From Xanthobacteraceae bacterium (GTDB lineage Bacteria > Pseudomonadota > Alphaproteobacteria > Rhizobiales > Xanthobacteraceae): 8,955 bases of DNA. Shown one piece after another: positions 1 to 6,180 of the stretch. How positions within the stretch are numbered: position 1 is the first letter of the stretch; the number at the start of each line of letters is the position of its first letter. A model generated the notes under the pieces. It was not told the origin of the DNA. It saw nothing but the letters and a program-made list of their open reading frames with translations, and ran no database searches. The DNA is taken from positions 1 through 8,955 of the forward strand of contig JASHYD010000242.1 of the NCBI GenBank assembly GCA_030043175.1, written 5' to 3'. A program made the position numbers and the translations under genes.

Positions 1-235
1 AATTGTCGGAGGGGATTTTCCCGATCCCGAACAGGGTCTGACAGTTCGAGCGTCCCTGGCCCTTCTCCACGGCGCGCTGGAACGCCAGAAACGACGCGCT
101 TTGCATGAAAAACAGGGCAAACGCCGAGAGGCCGAAGTCGGCCATCGCGATGTTGCCGCCGCGTCCCTTGCGGACGTCCGGAAAGGCGGCGCAGACCACG
201 CGCAATCCAGCCAGAAGGGACGGCAACAGCTCCAT
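1..235 (-). CDS. Transposase, N-terminal part (runs off left edge)
   Basis: The minus strand is open from an ATG at 233-235 to the window edge, giving 78 codons. The protein begins MELLPSLLAGLRVVCAAFPD, followed by a DVRKGRGG stretch, a MADFGLSAFALFFMQ segment and GRSNCQTLFGIGKIPSDN. From memory of the family, this Ala/Phe-rich 'FFMQS-SFLAFQR' block followed by 'GRSNCQTLFG' and 'IPSDN' is the N-terminus of a widespread bacterial DDE transposase. The catalytic core would lie left of the window. No Shine-Dalgarno sequence is obvious before the ATG, which is common for IS transposases. I see no stop or frameshift in the visible part, so the element could be intact. The exact IS family cannot be fixed from this fragment. 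Confidence 0.75.
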   Translation of the reverse strand, partial: MELLPSLLAGLRVVCAAFPDVRKGRGGNIAMADFGLSAFALFFMQSASFLAFQRAVEKGQGRSNCQTLFGIGKIPSDN

Positions 236-368
236 CCCAAGGGTAGAATCACTTTTTCGCTGATTTGGGAATCCCTAAAATGCATACCTTCGCTACTTTT
301 AGAATTGCTGGGTGCTCACCACTCCGCTTCGCCCTAAACTATGCGATGAGGCGTTTCCACAGCCGCCC
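236..368. other. Gene-poor spacer; probable IS end
   Basis: This stretch separates the transposase start from the 3' hairpin of the TAXI gene. It contains GGGAATCCCT, a self-complementary run, followed by CTAAAA...TTTTAG (275-280 and 297-302) facing each other. Such short inverted motifs just upstream of a transposase fit the promoter and terminal-repeat region of the IS. The far end is outside the window, so the terminal repeat cannot be confirmed. I see no convincing gene here. Confidence 0.35.
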
Positions 369-392
369 GCCCGACCAGCAGATTTGTCGGGC
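369..392 (-). terminator. Hairpin downstream of the TAXI gene
   Basis: GCCCGAC (369-375) and GTCGGGC (386-392) form a perfect 7-bp stem around a 10-nt loop, 5 nt after the TAG stop of the TAXI protein gene (minus strand). There is no T run after it in either direction. It is therefore either a weak or Rho-assisted terminator or an mRNA-stabilising 3' hairpin. Confidence 0.45.
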
Positions 393-397
393 AAGTA

Positions 398-1558
398 CTA
401 CTGACTACTTCGGTTCTTTCGCTGCCACTCCAAGAATTCCTGGAAGAGAGGGCCCCGATCGACATTGGAGCGACCGGCCGCCGCTTCGATAGAGCGTGGA
501 GCCTGAGTGGCCGCCCCGGGTTCTTTCGCCAGCGCGGCGAGCACCTCCTCGGCCACGGGGTAGCGAATCCATCCGGGCACGCGCGCGGTCAAATTGATCT
601 CTTGCCACTTGGGATGGAAAGAGGGCTGTTTTAGCTTGTCGAATTGCTCGAAATAGTAATGGACGAATCGCTCTATCCGGCGGAAGCGATCACTGTTCCT
701 GGGCCAATTGTACACCGCGAGAACGACCGGAACTGCCAGCGTGTCGATGGTTTCGTCTGGCCTGATGAGGTTTGGATAATCGTCATGCGTTAGCGTAGTG
801 GGGAGATAGTAATCAGAGAATTTCTCGCTCCATTCGAGAGGAATAAAATGGAGGCCGGGCTCCGGTTTCAGCTTGGCCAGCAGATCGTTCGGCTTAGCCC
901 CGAGTTGGAAGATGGCGGAGATCTCGCCGGTCTTCATCTTCTCGATCGCCAGGGTATGATTGATAAAGACCGGCTCGACATGAACGCCAAGACGCTCGAA
1001 TACCATCGGACCGGTGACACTCGGACCCGACCCTTTGGCATGAAACCCCACCTTCTTCCCCGTCAAGTCCTGGATCCTCGTTATATCCGCGCGCGCCAGC
1101 ACGTAAAATTCGGTGTTATGCATTTGCGAGATGTAATTGACTCGGTGCTCGACGTTCTTGGCCTCACCCGACTTCTTGTAGAGATCGAACACATCGGCAT
1201 GGGTGATGGCGAGGTCGACTCCCCTCAGGTAGAGGAGGTCGGCGATGTTTTCGACCGCCCCGTAGGTGACGATCGGCAGAATGCGGAGATTGTCGCCGTC
1301 ATCGAACGCCTTTGCGAGTTCGGCCGCAAATCGGATGAAGCTGCCCTCGAGGAGGCCGGCGGCGATCCCAACGGTCCAATTGTTGACGCGACCCGCCTTC
1401 ACGGCTTCGCCGTTGGCCGCGGCGGTCGGCGTATTGCGGGCGCCGGCCTCAGCGCCCACCCGCAACGCAGTCTGAGCCGCGGGTGGTCCATTGCCCGTGG
1501 CCAAGACAACCGCCAATGAAACGACCAATCCGAGCAGCGCGTGTCGTGACCTCAGCAT
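398..1558 (-). CDS. TAXI-family TRAP transporter solute-binding protein
   Basis: This is a 386-aa periplasmic solute-binding protein of the TAXI (TRAP-associated extracytoplasmic immunogenic) type. Residues 1-29 form a signal peptide: a positive start (MLRSRH), a Leu/Val/Ala core, and a probable cleavage after PAAQ. The mature domain spans roughly residues 58-350. It contains the family-like opening NNWTVGIAAGLLEGSFIRFA, 'DLTGKKVGFHAKGSG' near the middle, and 'WQEINLTARVPGWIRYPVAEE' features near the end. TAXI proteins bind small organic acids or amino acids and hand them to a TRAP permease; the ligand here cannot be told. The start is an ATG preceded by GGAGTG at 5-nt spacing. It lies 66 nt downstream of the 394-aa gene on the same strand, so co-transcription is likely. 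No DctQ/DctM-type membrane subunit is visible, so it may be an orphan receptor. Confidence 0.88.
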   Translation of the reverse strand: MLRSRHALLGLVVSLAVVLATGNGPPAAQTALRVGAEAGARNTPTAAANGEAVKAGRVNNWTVGIAAGLLEGSFIRFAAELAKAFDDGDNLRILPIVTYGAVENIADLLYLRGVDLAITHADVFDLYKKSGEAKNVEHRVNYISQMHNTEFYVLARADITRIQDLTGKKVGFHAKGSGPSVTGPMVFERLGVHVEPVFINHTLAIEKMKTGEISAIFQLGAKPNDLLAKLKPEPGLHFIPLEWSEKFSDYYLPTTLTHDDYPNLIRPDETIDTLAVPVVLAVYNWPRNSDRFRRIERFVHYYFEQFDKLKQPSFHPKWQEINLTARVPGWIRYPVAEEVLAALAKEPGAATQAPRSIEAAAGRSNVDRGPLFQEFLEWQRKNRSSQ

Positions 1559-1624
1559 ATCTTCACTCCTGTCGACTTTTCCGGCTGATTCCCAACCTGA
1601 GCGGTGGCTTCGACGCTATCGGCT

Positions 1625-2809
1625 TCACTCGGGTAGCCGCGCCAGGCTCTCAAGCCGTTCGCGGGCGACAGCAGAGCCCAAATCTTTAGCTTTCTGGTAC
1701 CAAGCTTGAGCCAATCCAACGTTTGCTGTGATTCCACCTTTGGTGTTCAGCTTCCTGAGCACCAGCGGGTCGAAGCTTTCAGCAAACGCGAAGGCGGCGA
1801 CCAGATCGCCGGCTTCCGCAGCGGGTTGCAGCATCATGCGGGCTGCGCCGATGTTCCCGTTCGCCATGTACTCGGTGCCGCTTTTGACCATGAGCGCAAT
1901 TTCGCCGGTAGCAAGCCGCCGCGGTTGAGACTTGGCCGGCGCAGAAGCCCCGTCGCCTGACCATTCTAGCCGCAGGCTCTTACGGTCGGCCGCGGTGTCG
2001 TCGGCAAGACGCAGTTCTAGGGTGAGATCCATCGCGCCGACAAAACCGGGGGGCGGGGTGATAACCGTACTGGCGAGTTCCTCGATGGACACTCGCCACG
2101 TATTCGGCCCCTGCCGTGTACCGGCTGATAACGCAGACCCGGGAGCAACCCCGCCGATCACCACAGCTGCGCTCGCTCCCGCGTCCGCAGCGGAAACCGT
2201 CAACCTGGCGGTTTCGTCCACCTGCTGCGGCCGCACTGCATTGATTGTGAGGCGCGGGGATGCAGCTCGCGCTGAATCGCTCGACTTTTGTTCATCGAAC
2301 TGCGGCACGATTGCTTTCGCCGCCGCGGGTGACGCAAATGGCTGGTCAGCAGATTGAGGCGGATGTGCGGCTGCTAATGATCGATCCGACGCCAATCCCT
2401 GCTGGTTAGAACGTAGTGCGACTTGCGGAGATGAGGTCGGCGGAGGCGAGCCCAATCGGTATCCGATGATACCGACGGCCGTCACCACGGCGACACCTGC
2501 GAGCCGGCTCGCCCACCAGTACTTTACGGCAGGCGAAGGCGGTGGCTCCGGAAGCCGCTCGGGTGCAAGCCCGAGCTTGTCGCGCAGCTCCACAATCGCA
2601 ATGTCACCAGCGAATGATCCGCGTCGCTGCGATCGTTTCCAGGGCGGCTGCCCCGATTGCCCCGTTGCGTTCAGCGAGGCGTCATCGCCAACTCGATGCG
2701 CGCCAGCCGGAATCGGGTCTGATTCAGGATGTCGAATCTTCTTCGTCGCATAATCCAATGGCCCATCTTTCGATGGCCCATCATCGGGCTCTCGAACCGG
2801 CACACTCAT
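1625..2809 (-). CDS. Single-span membrane protein with Sel1/TPR-like C-terminus, hypothetical
   Basis: This 394-aa protein belongs to no family I can name. Residues 1-95 are hydrophilic and probably cytoplasmic. Residues about 97-119 (KYWWASRLAGVAVVTAVGII) form one membrane helix. A Ser/Ala/Pro-rich linker follows, then a probable extracytoplasmic beta-rich domain (about 185-290, containing TPPPGFVGAMDLTLELRLAD). The last ~90 residues are helical and look Sel1/TPR-like: a GTEYMANGNIGAARMMLQPA unit, an AEAGDLVAAFAFAESFDP unit and an AQAWYQKAKDLGSAVARERL unit. The order suggests an envelope scaffold anchored in the inner membrane. The start is well supported by GGGGAGGGACC directly before the ATG. 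It is the first gene of a probable two-gene unit with the TAXI binding protein. Confidence 0.8.
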   Translation of the reverse strand: MSVPVREPDDGPSKDGPLDYATKKIRHPESDPIPAGAHRVGDDASLNATGQSGQPPWKRSQRRGSFAGDIAIVELRDKLGLAPERLPEPPPSPAVKYWWASRLAGVAVVTAVGIIGYRLGSPPPTSSPQVALRSNQQGLASDRSLAAAHPPQSADQPFASPAAAKAIVPQFDEQKSSDSARAASPRLTINAVRPQQVDETARLTVSAADAGASAAVVIGGVAPGSALSAGTRQGPNTWRVSIEELASTVITPPPGFVGAMDLTLELRLADDTAADRKSLRLEWSGDGASAPAKSQPRRLATGEIALMVKSGTEYMANGNIGAARMMLQPAAEAGDLVAAFAFAESFDPLVLRKLNTKGGITANVGLAQAWYQKAKDLGSAVARERLESLARLPE

Positions 2810-2820
2810 GGTCCCTCCCC

Positions 2821-2834
2821 AGCATCTAGATGCT
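2821..2834. promoter_or_regulatory. Perfect 14-bp palindrome AGCATCTAGATGCT in the leader of the 394-aa gene
   Basis: AGCATCT/AGATGCT is perfectly self-complementary and ends 3 nt upstream of the GGGGAGGG ribosome binding site of the minus-strand gene. A spacer-free dyad of this length is typical of a dimeric repressor site. In RNA it could also pair between two transcripts. A second, imperfect dyad, TTGAATTAAGTCAA (one mismatched pair), lies at 2889-2902. No clear sigma-70 boxes could be placed on the minus strand. Confidence 0.35.
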
Positions 2835-3104
2835 GATTCGTATGCGACCGACGTCGGCGCGACCCCCAGGCGCCCGCTAACCTCCTGGTTGAATTAAGTC
2901 AAAGTACGTTGCGTCTTGTCTGACCGGATTGCGACTTTTTTTCGGATTCGGTCGTGCCAGCTCATGGTCACGGAACGGTGAAAATTCGACGCGCGTAGTG
3001 ACCCCCTTTGGTCGGACCTCAACCGCGAGGTCGGGCGCGTGTCCTGCTGCCGGTTATTGCGGCCAGACTTGCAGCGGCCCGAGCGGCCCGCGGACGACGG
3101 CCGG
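2835..3104. other. Intergenic region, no convincing gene
   Basis: This is the upstream region of the minus-strand unit plus the left edge of the mobile debris. It contains a T7 run at about 2935-2941 without a strong preceding stem, and low-complexity Arg-rich readings in several frames that look non-coding. Short ORFs on both strands here lack ribosome binding sites and recognisable motifs. Confidence 0.4.
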
Positions 3105-3320
3105 ATGGACCTGGTGATCGACCTTGCGGTGCCCGAGGTCACAGGCGAAACACACAAAATCGACACGGAAGCGGCCTACGCGACGGCCCGCGCAGAGCTT
3201 TGCAGATTGCGCGAGCAGGCGCTTTGCATCGAGCTTGAAGCCCACATTGGAATTCTCTCTTTCGGTTGGTTGAGTTCGCGCATAACAGAGCTCACTACAT
3301 CAATGTCGCAGGCGAAGTGA
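3105..3320 (+). CDS. Short hypothetical ORF
   Basis: From the ATG at 3105 the frame reads 71 aa, beginning MDLVIDLAVPEVTGETHKID, then ATARAELCRLREQALCIEL. The early third positions are mostly G/C, as in real genes of this window, and the composition is balanced and helical, unlike the Arg-rich shadows around it. No Shine-Dalgarno sequence precedes the ATG. The frame stays open upstream to 3039, so this could be an internal piece of a broken gene. I do not recognise the protein. It sits just upstream of decayed transposase sequence, which favours a fragment over a working gene. Confidence 0.3.
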   Translation: MDLVIDLAVPEVTGETHKIDTEAAYATARAELCRLREQALCIELEAHIGILSFGWLSSRITELTTSMSQAK

Positions 3321-3440
3321 CGGACGGGCAGAGGCGGTATGCGGAAGCCTGTGCCAGGCGCCTGGAAGCGCGCCAGAGCGCCAAAGCGGCGGCCAAGGCC
3401 AATTGGGGAAGGCCCGAAGACTACCGGCGAGCCCACAGCG
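3266..3440 (+). pseudogene. Possible recombinase-type C-terminal fragment
   Basis: In this frame (TTG at 3266, the frame itself open to 3727) the stretch RRLEARQSAKAAAKANWGRP, followed by EDYRR, is basic, helical and ends in GRPED. Serine resolvases often end in a similar 'AKAKA...GRPED' run, which is the only reason for the suggestion. Upstream residues (HNRAHYINVAGEVTDGQRRY) do not match a resolvase core that I know. Downstream of about 3440 the frame loses protein-like composition. It overlaps the previous ORF in another frame, so at most one of the two is real over 3266-3320. Treat it as a weak hint of recombinase debris. Confidence 0.2.
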
Positions 3441-3642
3441 CAGACGGCGACACCCCTCCGTCCGGGCTGCTCGAGTGCCGACGGTCAAGGACAAGCCGGT
3501 CACGGTGGCCCTGTATTGACGAACAGCGACCGTCACAATCCAAGAAACCAAACCGGAGCGGATACCGGGTTTATCCGCCCACAGGAAGTCAGCCCAACCA
3601 TCCAATCTGGACAATTTGCAATCATGCTGACACGCCGCCACG
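3441..3642. other. Decayed sequence between mobile fragments
   Basis: Several frames are open but rich in Arg/Pro/Ser, with no recognisable motif and no ribosome binding site. I see no gene, RNA or clear repeat here. It is best read as eroded flank of the transposase remnant. Confidence 0.35.
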
Positions 3643-4160
3643 ATGGCGGCGCTCGGCCGAGAGGAGGGTTGGCGTCGCGGTCGACGACGGATCTCCGGAA
3701 AGCGTCTGCGCACAATCGAGATTCTGAAGAGCCAGGGACTGAGCAACCGGGCGATCGCGCACCGGCTGGGTCGAGAATGCCATCCGCAAGTTGATCGGAC
3801 CTTCGAAGCCCGCCGACGTCGCGCAACCAGCGTTTGCCGGGATCACGACTGCGCAGCAACAGCTAGCGATTGACGCACCGTCTGCAGCGTCGACGGGCGA
3901 CGATCCGGATCGCTCCGCACCACCAGCGGATCACCCTGCCGACAACATCGAAGCGATCATTGCGCCTGATGACGGTGAACCGGTGCCGATGAGCCTCGAC
4001 CGCGATGCGAGCGATCGGACCTTCGATCGGCAGCTTGCCTATTTGGGGCTGCTCGATGATGCTGCCCCGCTCTTTCGCGAGGGGTCCTCGGTTCCTGGTG
4101 TCGGCGTGCTCCTTGCTCTTCCGCGCGTGATCGAGAGCGGGCTATTTCAGATCAGTACTC
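3643..4160 (+). pseudogene. DDE transposase remnant, N-terminal part (helix-turn-helix)
   Basis: The frame starting at 3643 gives GKRLRTIEILKSQGLSNRAI-AHRLG, a clear helix-turn-helix (residues about 20-45). Near 3770 the reading jumps frame. ENAIRKLIGPSKPADVAQPA continues the same protein in the next frame, with ~5 nt apparently lost after 'HRLG'. It then runs through TFDRQLAYLGLLDDAAPLF to VLLALPRVIESGLFQIS at about 4157. After that the homology stops abruptly, because the next part of the protein is found inverted on the other strand. From memory this is a transposase family common in rhizobia, with the order HTH - 'LLALP..ESGLF' - 'KLYGEIGPAFYGLRT' - 'FLYVDGH' - 'FDRGGWSP'. The remnant cannot make a working enzyme. 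Confidence 0.75.
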
Positions 4161-4803
4161 AGCGCGACGCCGGATGAAGCGCCGCTCATTGATGCGACGG
4201 CTCCGACCCTTGCGATAGGTCAACACGTCGAAGCCGTCCTTGATCATCGTGGCGAACAATTATGGGCTCCAGCCACCGCGGTCGAAGACGATGGTGACCC
4301 GTCGCTCGCCGACCGGCTCCCGCACCTCGCTAAGCGGGCGCGGCAAGGCCTTCGTCAATGCAGCGTCGACCTCCCCGGTCATCACCAGCAACGGATCGCC
4401 GGAACGATCGTTGATCCAGTAGTCGGTGCTGGCGGGCATGGCCAGATGGCGGCGCGGCACATAAGCGTTCGATGAGATGGCGCGTTGGCCGTGATAGGCG
4501 CGCACGTGGCCGTCAACGTATAAAAAACCCATGAGATCCCCGCGCTGATCGACGCGCAGTCGTGCAAGCTCTGCACCCAGCTGCTCGGCGCAACGGTGCG
4601 CCGCGAGGCGGGTGAGTTGGCGCCGCAGCGTCTTCACTTCCGGCGCGCGGTCGAGCCCAATGGAGCCTGCCGAACGCGGCCGGGTCTCCGTTCCTTGAGT
4701 TGTTCAGGCCTCTTGATGCGTAGCAGCGCCATCAGCACGAGCGTCAGCAACGTCGTGCGCAGGCCATAGAACGCCGGGCCGATTTCACCGTAGAGCTTGC
4801 GGC
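4161..4803 (-). pseudogene. DDE transposase remnant, inverted central catalytic part
   Basis: Read on the minus strand from 4803 downwards: RRKLYGEIGPAFYGLRTTLL, LMALLRIKRPEQLKER, then two frame changes, then TLRRQLTRLAAHRCAEQLGA, GDLMGFLYVDGHVRAYHG, DYWINDRSGDPLL, and RRVTIVFDRGGWSP. A stop codon (TAA) follows where the family has Lys. After it, LFATMIKDGFDVLTYRKG-RSRRINERRFIRRRA continues to about 4161. The Asp of YVDGH and the Asp of VFDRGGW are probably two of the DDE acidic residues (family knowledge). The piece fits exactly between the plus-strand fragments on either side, so it is an internal inversion of one transposase gene. An ORF of 125 aa (4260-4637) lies within it and should not be taken as a separate gene. 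Confidence 0.78.
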
Positions 4804-4806
4804 GAC

Positions 4807-4983
4807 GGGCGCCAGGTTGACTATCTTCTGCACGACCAGCCCGTCCGCTTGCTCAAAGGTGCGTATGATGAGCTAGAAGTGTTGCGGTGGCAGTATGAAG
4901 AAGATCGGCAAGATCTCGTATACGTCCTCGAACTCATCGAGAATGTGTTCGAAGGCTTAAAGGTGATGCCGGCCGCGGCGTAG
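4807..4983 (+). pseudogene. Transposase remnant, third piece, fused to an unrelated acidic tail
   Basis: On plus, GRQVDYLLHDQPVRLLKG (4807-4860) is the stretch that follows the 'RINERRFIRRRA' end of the inverted piece in the intact protein. This restores the expected order across the inversion. After LLKG the family sequence stops. The frame continues as YDELEVLRWQYEEDRQDLVY and LELIENVFEGLKVMPAAA to a TAG at 4981. That 40-residue tail is acidic, helical and protein-like, but I do not recognise it. It has no start codon of its own, so it is probably the 3' end of another gene whose front was replaced by the transposon. A terminator follows 27 nt later. Confidence 0.55.
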
Positions 4984-5010
4984 TCGTCGTCAGCAAACAG
5001 TAGTCCAACG

Positions 5011-5041
5011 AACCGCCGGGACCTCTCGGCGGTTTTCGTTT
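5011..5041 (+). terminator. Intrinsic terminator
   Basis: AACCGCCG (5011-5018) and CGGCGGTT (5027-5034) form a perfect 8-bp stem with an 8-nt loop. The tail TTCGTTT follows and extends the T run at the stem end. It ends whatever plus-strand transcript crosses the acidic-tail fragment, and insulates the next promoter at 5078. Confidence 0.75.
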
Positions 5042-5077
5042 GGCCGTTCATGCAAGCATAGATAGAGATTTTTCTGA

Positions 5078-5106
5078 TTGATCGTAAAGATTGTGTGACA
5101 TAACAT
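5078..5106 (+). promoter_or_regulatory. Candidate sigma-70 promoter for the 104-aa gene
   Basis: TTGATC (5078-5083) and TAACAT (5101-5106) are separated by exactly 17 nt; each matches 4 of 6 consensus bases. The site lies just after a terminator and about 65 nt before the start codon at 5173. The local sequence is AT-rich compared with its flanks. The call rests on sequence only. Confidence 0.5.
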
Positions 5107-5115
5107 GGGCGGGCA

Positions 5116-5139
5116 CCGGCCGGATAGCCGTCCGACCGG
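5116..5139 (+). promoter_or_regulatory. 5' UTR hairpin
   Basis: CCGG-C-CGGA (5116-5124), a TAGCCG loop and TCCG-A-CCGG (5131-5139) form an 8-bp stem with one internal mismatch. It lies inside the predicted leader, between the promoter and the start codon at 5173. It could be a leader structure or a protein-binding dyad; no known riboswitch is recognised. Confidence 0.4.
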
Positions 5140-5172
5140 CACCCTAACCACCGAACTGAGGATAGCAGTCCA

Positions 5173-5487
5173 ATGGCTGATGACAGTCGTAGCACACCTC
5201 GCGCGCAATTATGCGCTCTCACCTACAGCGAACTCAGCGAACTTTCGAAGCGTTTGCTCGACTTCGCTGACGACATTTTGAACCCGGCGCTTCGAGCGGA
5301 TTTGCACTTGACGGCCGGCGCCGTAAGCGACGTCGCGTCGATTAAGTTTGGTGTCGCCGACATCGCTGGCAAGCCTTCCCATCATGCCGACGATCTTGTA
5401 GAGTTCGCGGCGAACACCAAAACACACGACGCTATCGTCGCGCTCATCGGCGAACTGCTTGCGCTTATCGGGCGAGAGGCGCCGTGA
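5173..5487 (+). CDS. Hypothetical protein, 104 aa
   Basis: The ORF runs from ATG to TGA and starts MADDSRSTPRAQLCALTYSE. A purine-rich GAGGAT lies upstream but further than ideal. The protein is acidic and mostly helical (LSELSKRLLDFADDILNPAL; HDAIVALIGELLALIGREAP), with no signal peptide, membrane segment or Cys motif. It is probably a small soluble cytoplasmic protein. I do not recognise the family. It is the first gene of a probable three-gene unit. Its stop (TGA 5485-5487) overlaps the ATG of the 26-aa peptide, which suggests translational coupling, and the 38-aa peptide follows shortly after. Promoter-like boxes lie at 5078-5106 and a terminator at 5740-5769. Confidence 0.65.
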   Translation: MADDSRSTPRAQLCALTYSELSELSKRLLDFADDILNPALRADLHLTAGAVSDVASIKFGVADIAGKPSHHADDLVEFAANTKTHDAIVALIGELLALIGREAP

Positions 5488-5567
5488 TGATGAGGCCGAA
5501 TTCGCCCGCCGCATACGCGGTGCTATGGTTGATCGCCGGATTGGTCAACTTGGCGCTGCGGCGCTGA
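5487..5567 (+). CDS. Tiny membrane peptide, 26 aa
   Basis: The ORF MMRPNSPAAYAVLWLIAGLV-NLALRR starts at an ATG sharing its A with the TGA stop of the 104-aa gene; a second ATG follows directly. Residues about 9-24 are hydrophobic and could span the membrane once, with an Arg-Arg C-terminal anchor. Overlapping stop and start in the form TGATG usually means coupled translation. It has no known family. Tiny membrane peptides like this act as regulators, toxins or lysis helpers in other systems, but nothing here tells which. Confidence 0.4.
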   Translation: MMRPNSPAAYAVLWLIAGLVNLALRR

Positions 5568-5592
5568 CACGACGAGTAAATAGGAGCTACCC

Positions 5593-5709
5593 ATGTCCAT
5601 GCAGGCAATGACTCTCGTCGCTTGCGTTACTTTTTTTATCGGCGCTATCACCGGCTATACCGTGCGCAATGCAGTGCACGACGCCTTAACGCCGCGACCG
5701 CGGCGCTAG
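5593..5709 (+). CDS. Tiny membrane protein, 38 aa
   Basis: The ATG at 5593 is preceded by TAGGAGCTACCC, a strong Shine-Dalgarno sequence (AGGAG) at good spacing, which is the main argument that it is a real gene. The protein begins MSMQAMTLVACVTFFIGAIT, then GYTVRNAVHDAL and an Arg/Pro C-terminus. It has one hydrophobic helix at about residues 5-23. It lies 25 nt after the 26-aa peptide and 30 nt before a terminator, so it closes the small operon. I recognise no family. Confidence 0.55.
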   Translation: MSMQAMTLVACVTFFIGAITGYTVRNAVHDALTPRPRR

Positions 5710-5739
5710 GCGCGGCGAATCCAGCAAAAAGGGAAGCAA

Positions 5740-5769
5740 GGGCGCTCGCCGAGCGGGCGCCTTTAGCTT
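5740..5769 (+). terminator. Intrinsic terminator of the small-protein operon
   Basis: GGGCGCTCG...CGAGCGGGCGCC forms a GC-rich stem with a small bulge, followed by TTTAGCTT. Flanking AAGC upstream and GCTT downstream can extend the stem. It lies 30 nt after the TAG of the 38-aa gene. Confidence 0.65.
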
Positions 5770-5910
5770 GTTGACGGTCAAGGCTGGCGCTAATCTTCGC
5801 CTTTATGCGGGTTGGCGCGGCCTTGTGGTTTGACTGCCAGAACCGGACGGTGTAACGTCGGTTTACTGCATATATCCCGACTTACGGCGCGGCTTCGGTC
5901 GCGCTTTTTT
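5770..5910 (+). ncRNA. Candidate small RNA ending in a UUCG terminator
   Basis: A near-ideal intrinsic terminator (5887-5910: GCGCGGC, TTCG loop, GTCGCGC, then TTTTTT) stands only 118 nt after the previous terminator. No ORF longer than 16 codons lies between them. A TTGACG at 5771 with TAATCT at 5791 could be a promoter, but the 14-nt spacing is too short. TTGACGGTCAA (5771-5781) is also a small dyad. The simplest reading is a small RNA of about 80-110 nt. A micro-ORF of 16 codons (5805-5855) could instead make it a leader peptide or mini-mRNA. Confidence 0.4.
5887..5910 (+). terminator. Intrinsic terminator with UUCG tetraloop
   Basis: GCGCGGC (5887-5893) pairs with GTCGCGC (5898-5904), including one G-T pair, around a TTCG loop. 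Six T follow directly. It is among the clearest regulatory signals in the window. Confidence 0.88.
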
Positions 5911-5942
5911 ATTGGCCCGCGCTCGCCGGCCTTTTCTTTGGT

Positions 5943-6093
5943 GAAACTTGTAAATTTTCTTAATTGCCGCGCAAATCGCCGGACGCTAAGTCGGCTAGCG
6001 AGCGGATCCCCCTTCCCCCCGCTCGTTCCCCCGACGGCGCCCGCGCCTGCCCCACAGGTACCACAGGCGTCGCCGGGGCGTCTTTTAACAATC
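5943..6093 (+). repeat. Diverged repeat, copy 1: candidate structured RNA
   Basis: It starts GAAACTTGTAAATTTTCTTA, continues through CAAATCGCCGGACGCTAAGTC and a C-rich stretch, and ends GGGGCGTCTTTTAACAATC. The same order of blocks recurs at 6181-6323 with about two thirds identity by eye. The 3' part folds into a 13-bp stem (CCCCGACGGCGCC 6029-6041 with GGCGTCGCCGGGG 6066-6078, one mismatch and one G-T). Inside it is a small hairpin, CCTG-CCCCA-CAGG, and TCTTTT follows the stem. This looks like a terminator-ended small RNA with an exposed C-rich loop on the plus strand. A non-RNA repeat (element end or decayed duplication) remains possible. Confidence 0.5.
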
Positions 6094-6180
6094 CCATGCC
6101 AGGTCGCACGCCCATATGGTGCCCGCCGCTAGCCTTCTCGCGCCGCCATTCCTTCGTCTGATATAAGACCGCCGTGTATC
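6094..6180. promoter_or_regulatory. Unique spacer between repeat copies, with a TATAAG box
   Basis: This 87-nt stretch is not part of the repeat. CTGATATAAG (TATAAG at 6162-6167) would, as a -10 box, place a transcription start close to 6174, just before copy 2 begins. No good -35 box is found 17 nt upstream. The equivalent place before copy 1 lacks a TATA-like box. Confidence 0.3.

Noticed and set aside
848..1519. 223-aa open frame on plus opposite the TAXI gene
   Set aside because: It is fully antisense to a well-supported gene with signal peptide and ribosome binding site, and its composition is that of a GC-rich shadow frame.
1932..2357. 141-aa plus-strand ORF
   Set aside because: Shadow of the 394-aa minus-strand gene; Arg/Ala/Ser-rich and without motif.
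2759..2783. Direct repeat ATGGCCCATC twice
   Set aside because: Both copies lie inside the coding sequence and encode the repeated DGP of the N-terminal linker; no reason to see a regulatory repeat.
4260..4637. 125-aa minus-strand ORF as an independent gene
   Set aside because: It is only the stop-free middle of the inverted transposase remnant; homology continues past both ends.
4821..5222. 133-aa minus-strand ORF
   Set aside because: Ser/Arg/Tyr-rich shadow crossing a plus-strand terminator and promoter; no ribosome binding site.
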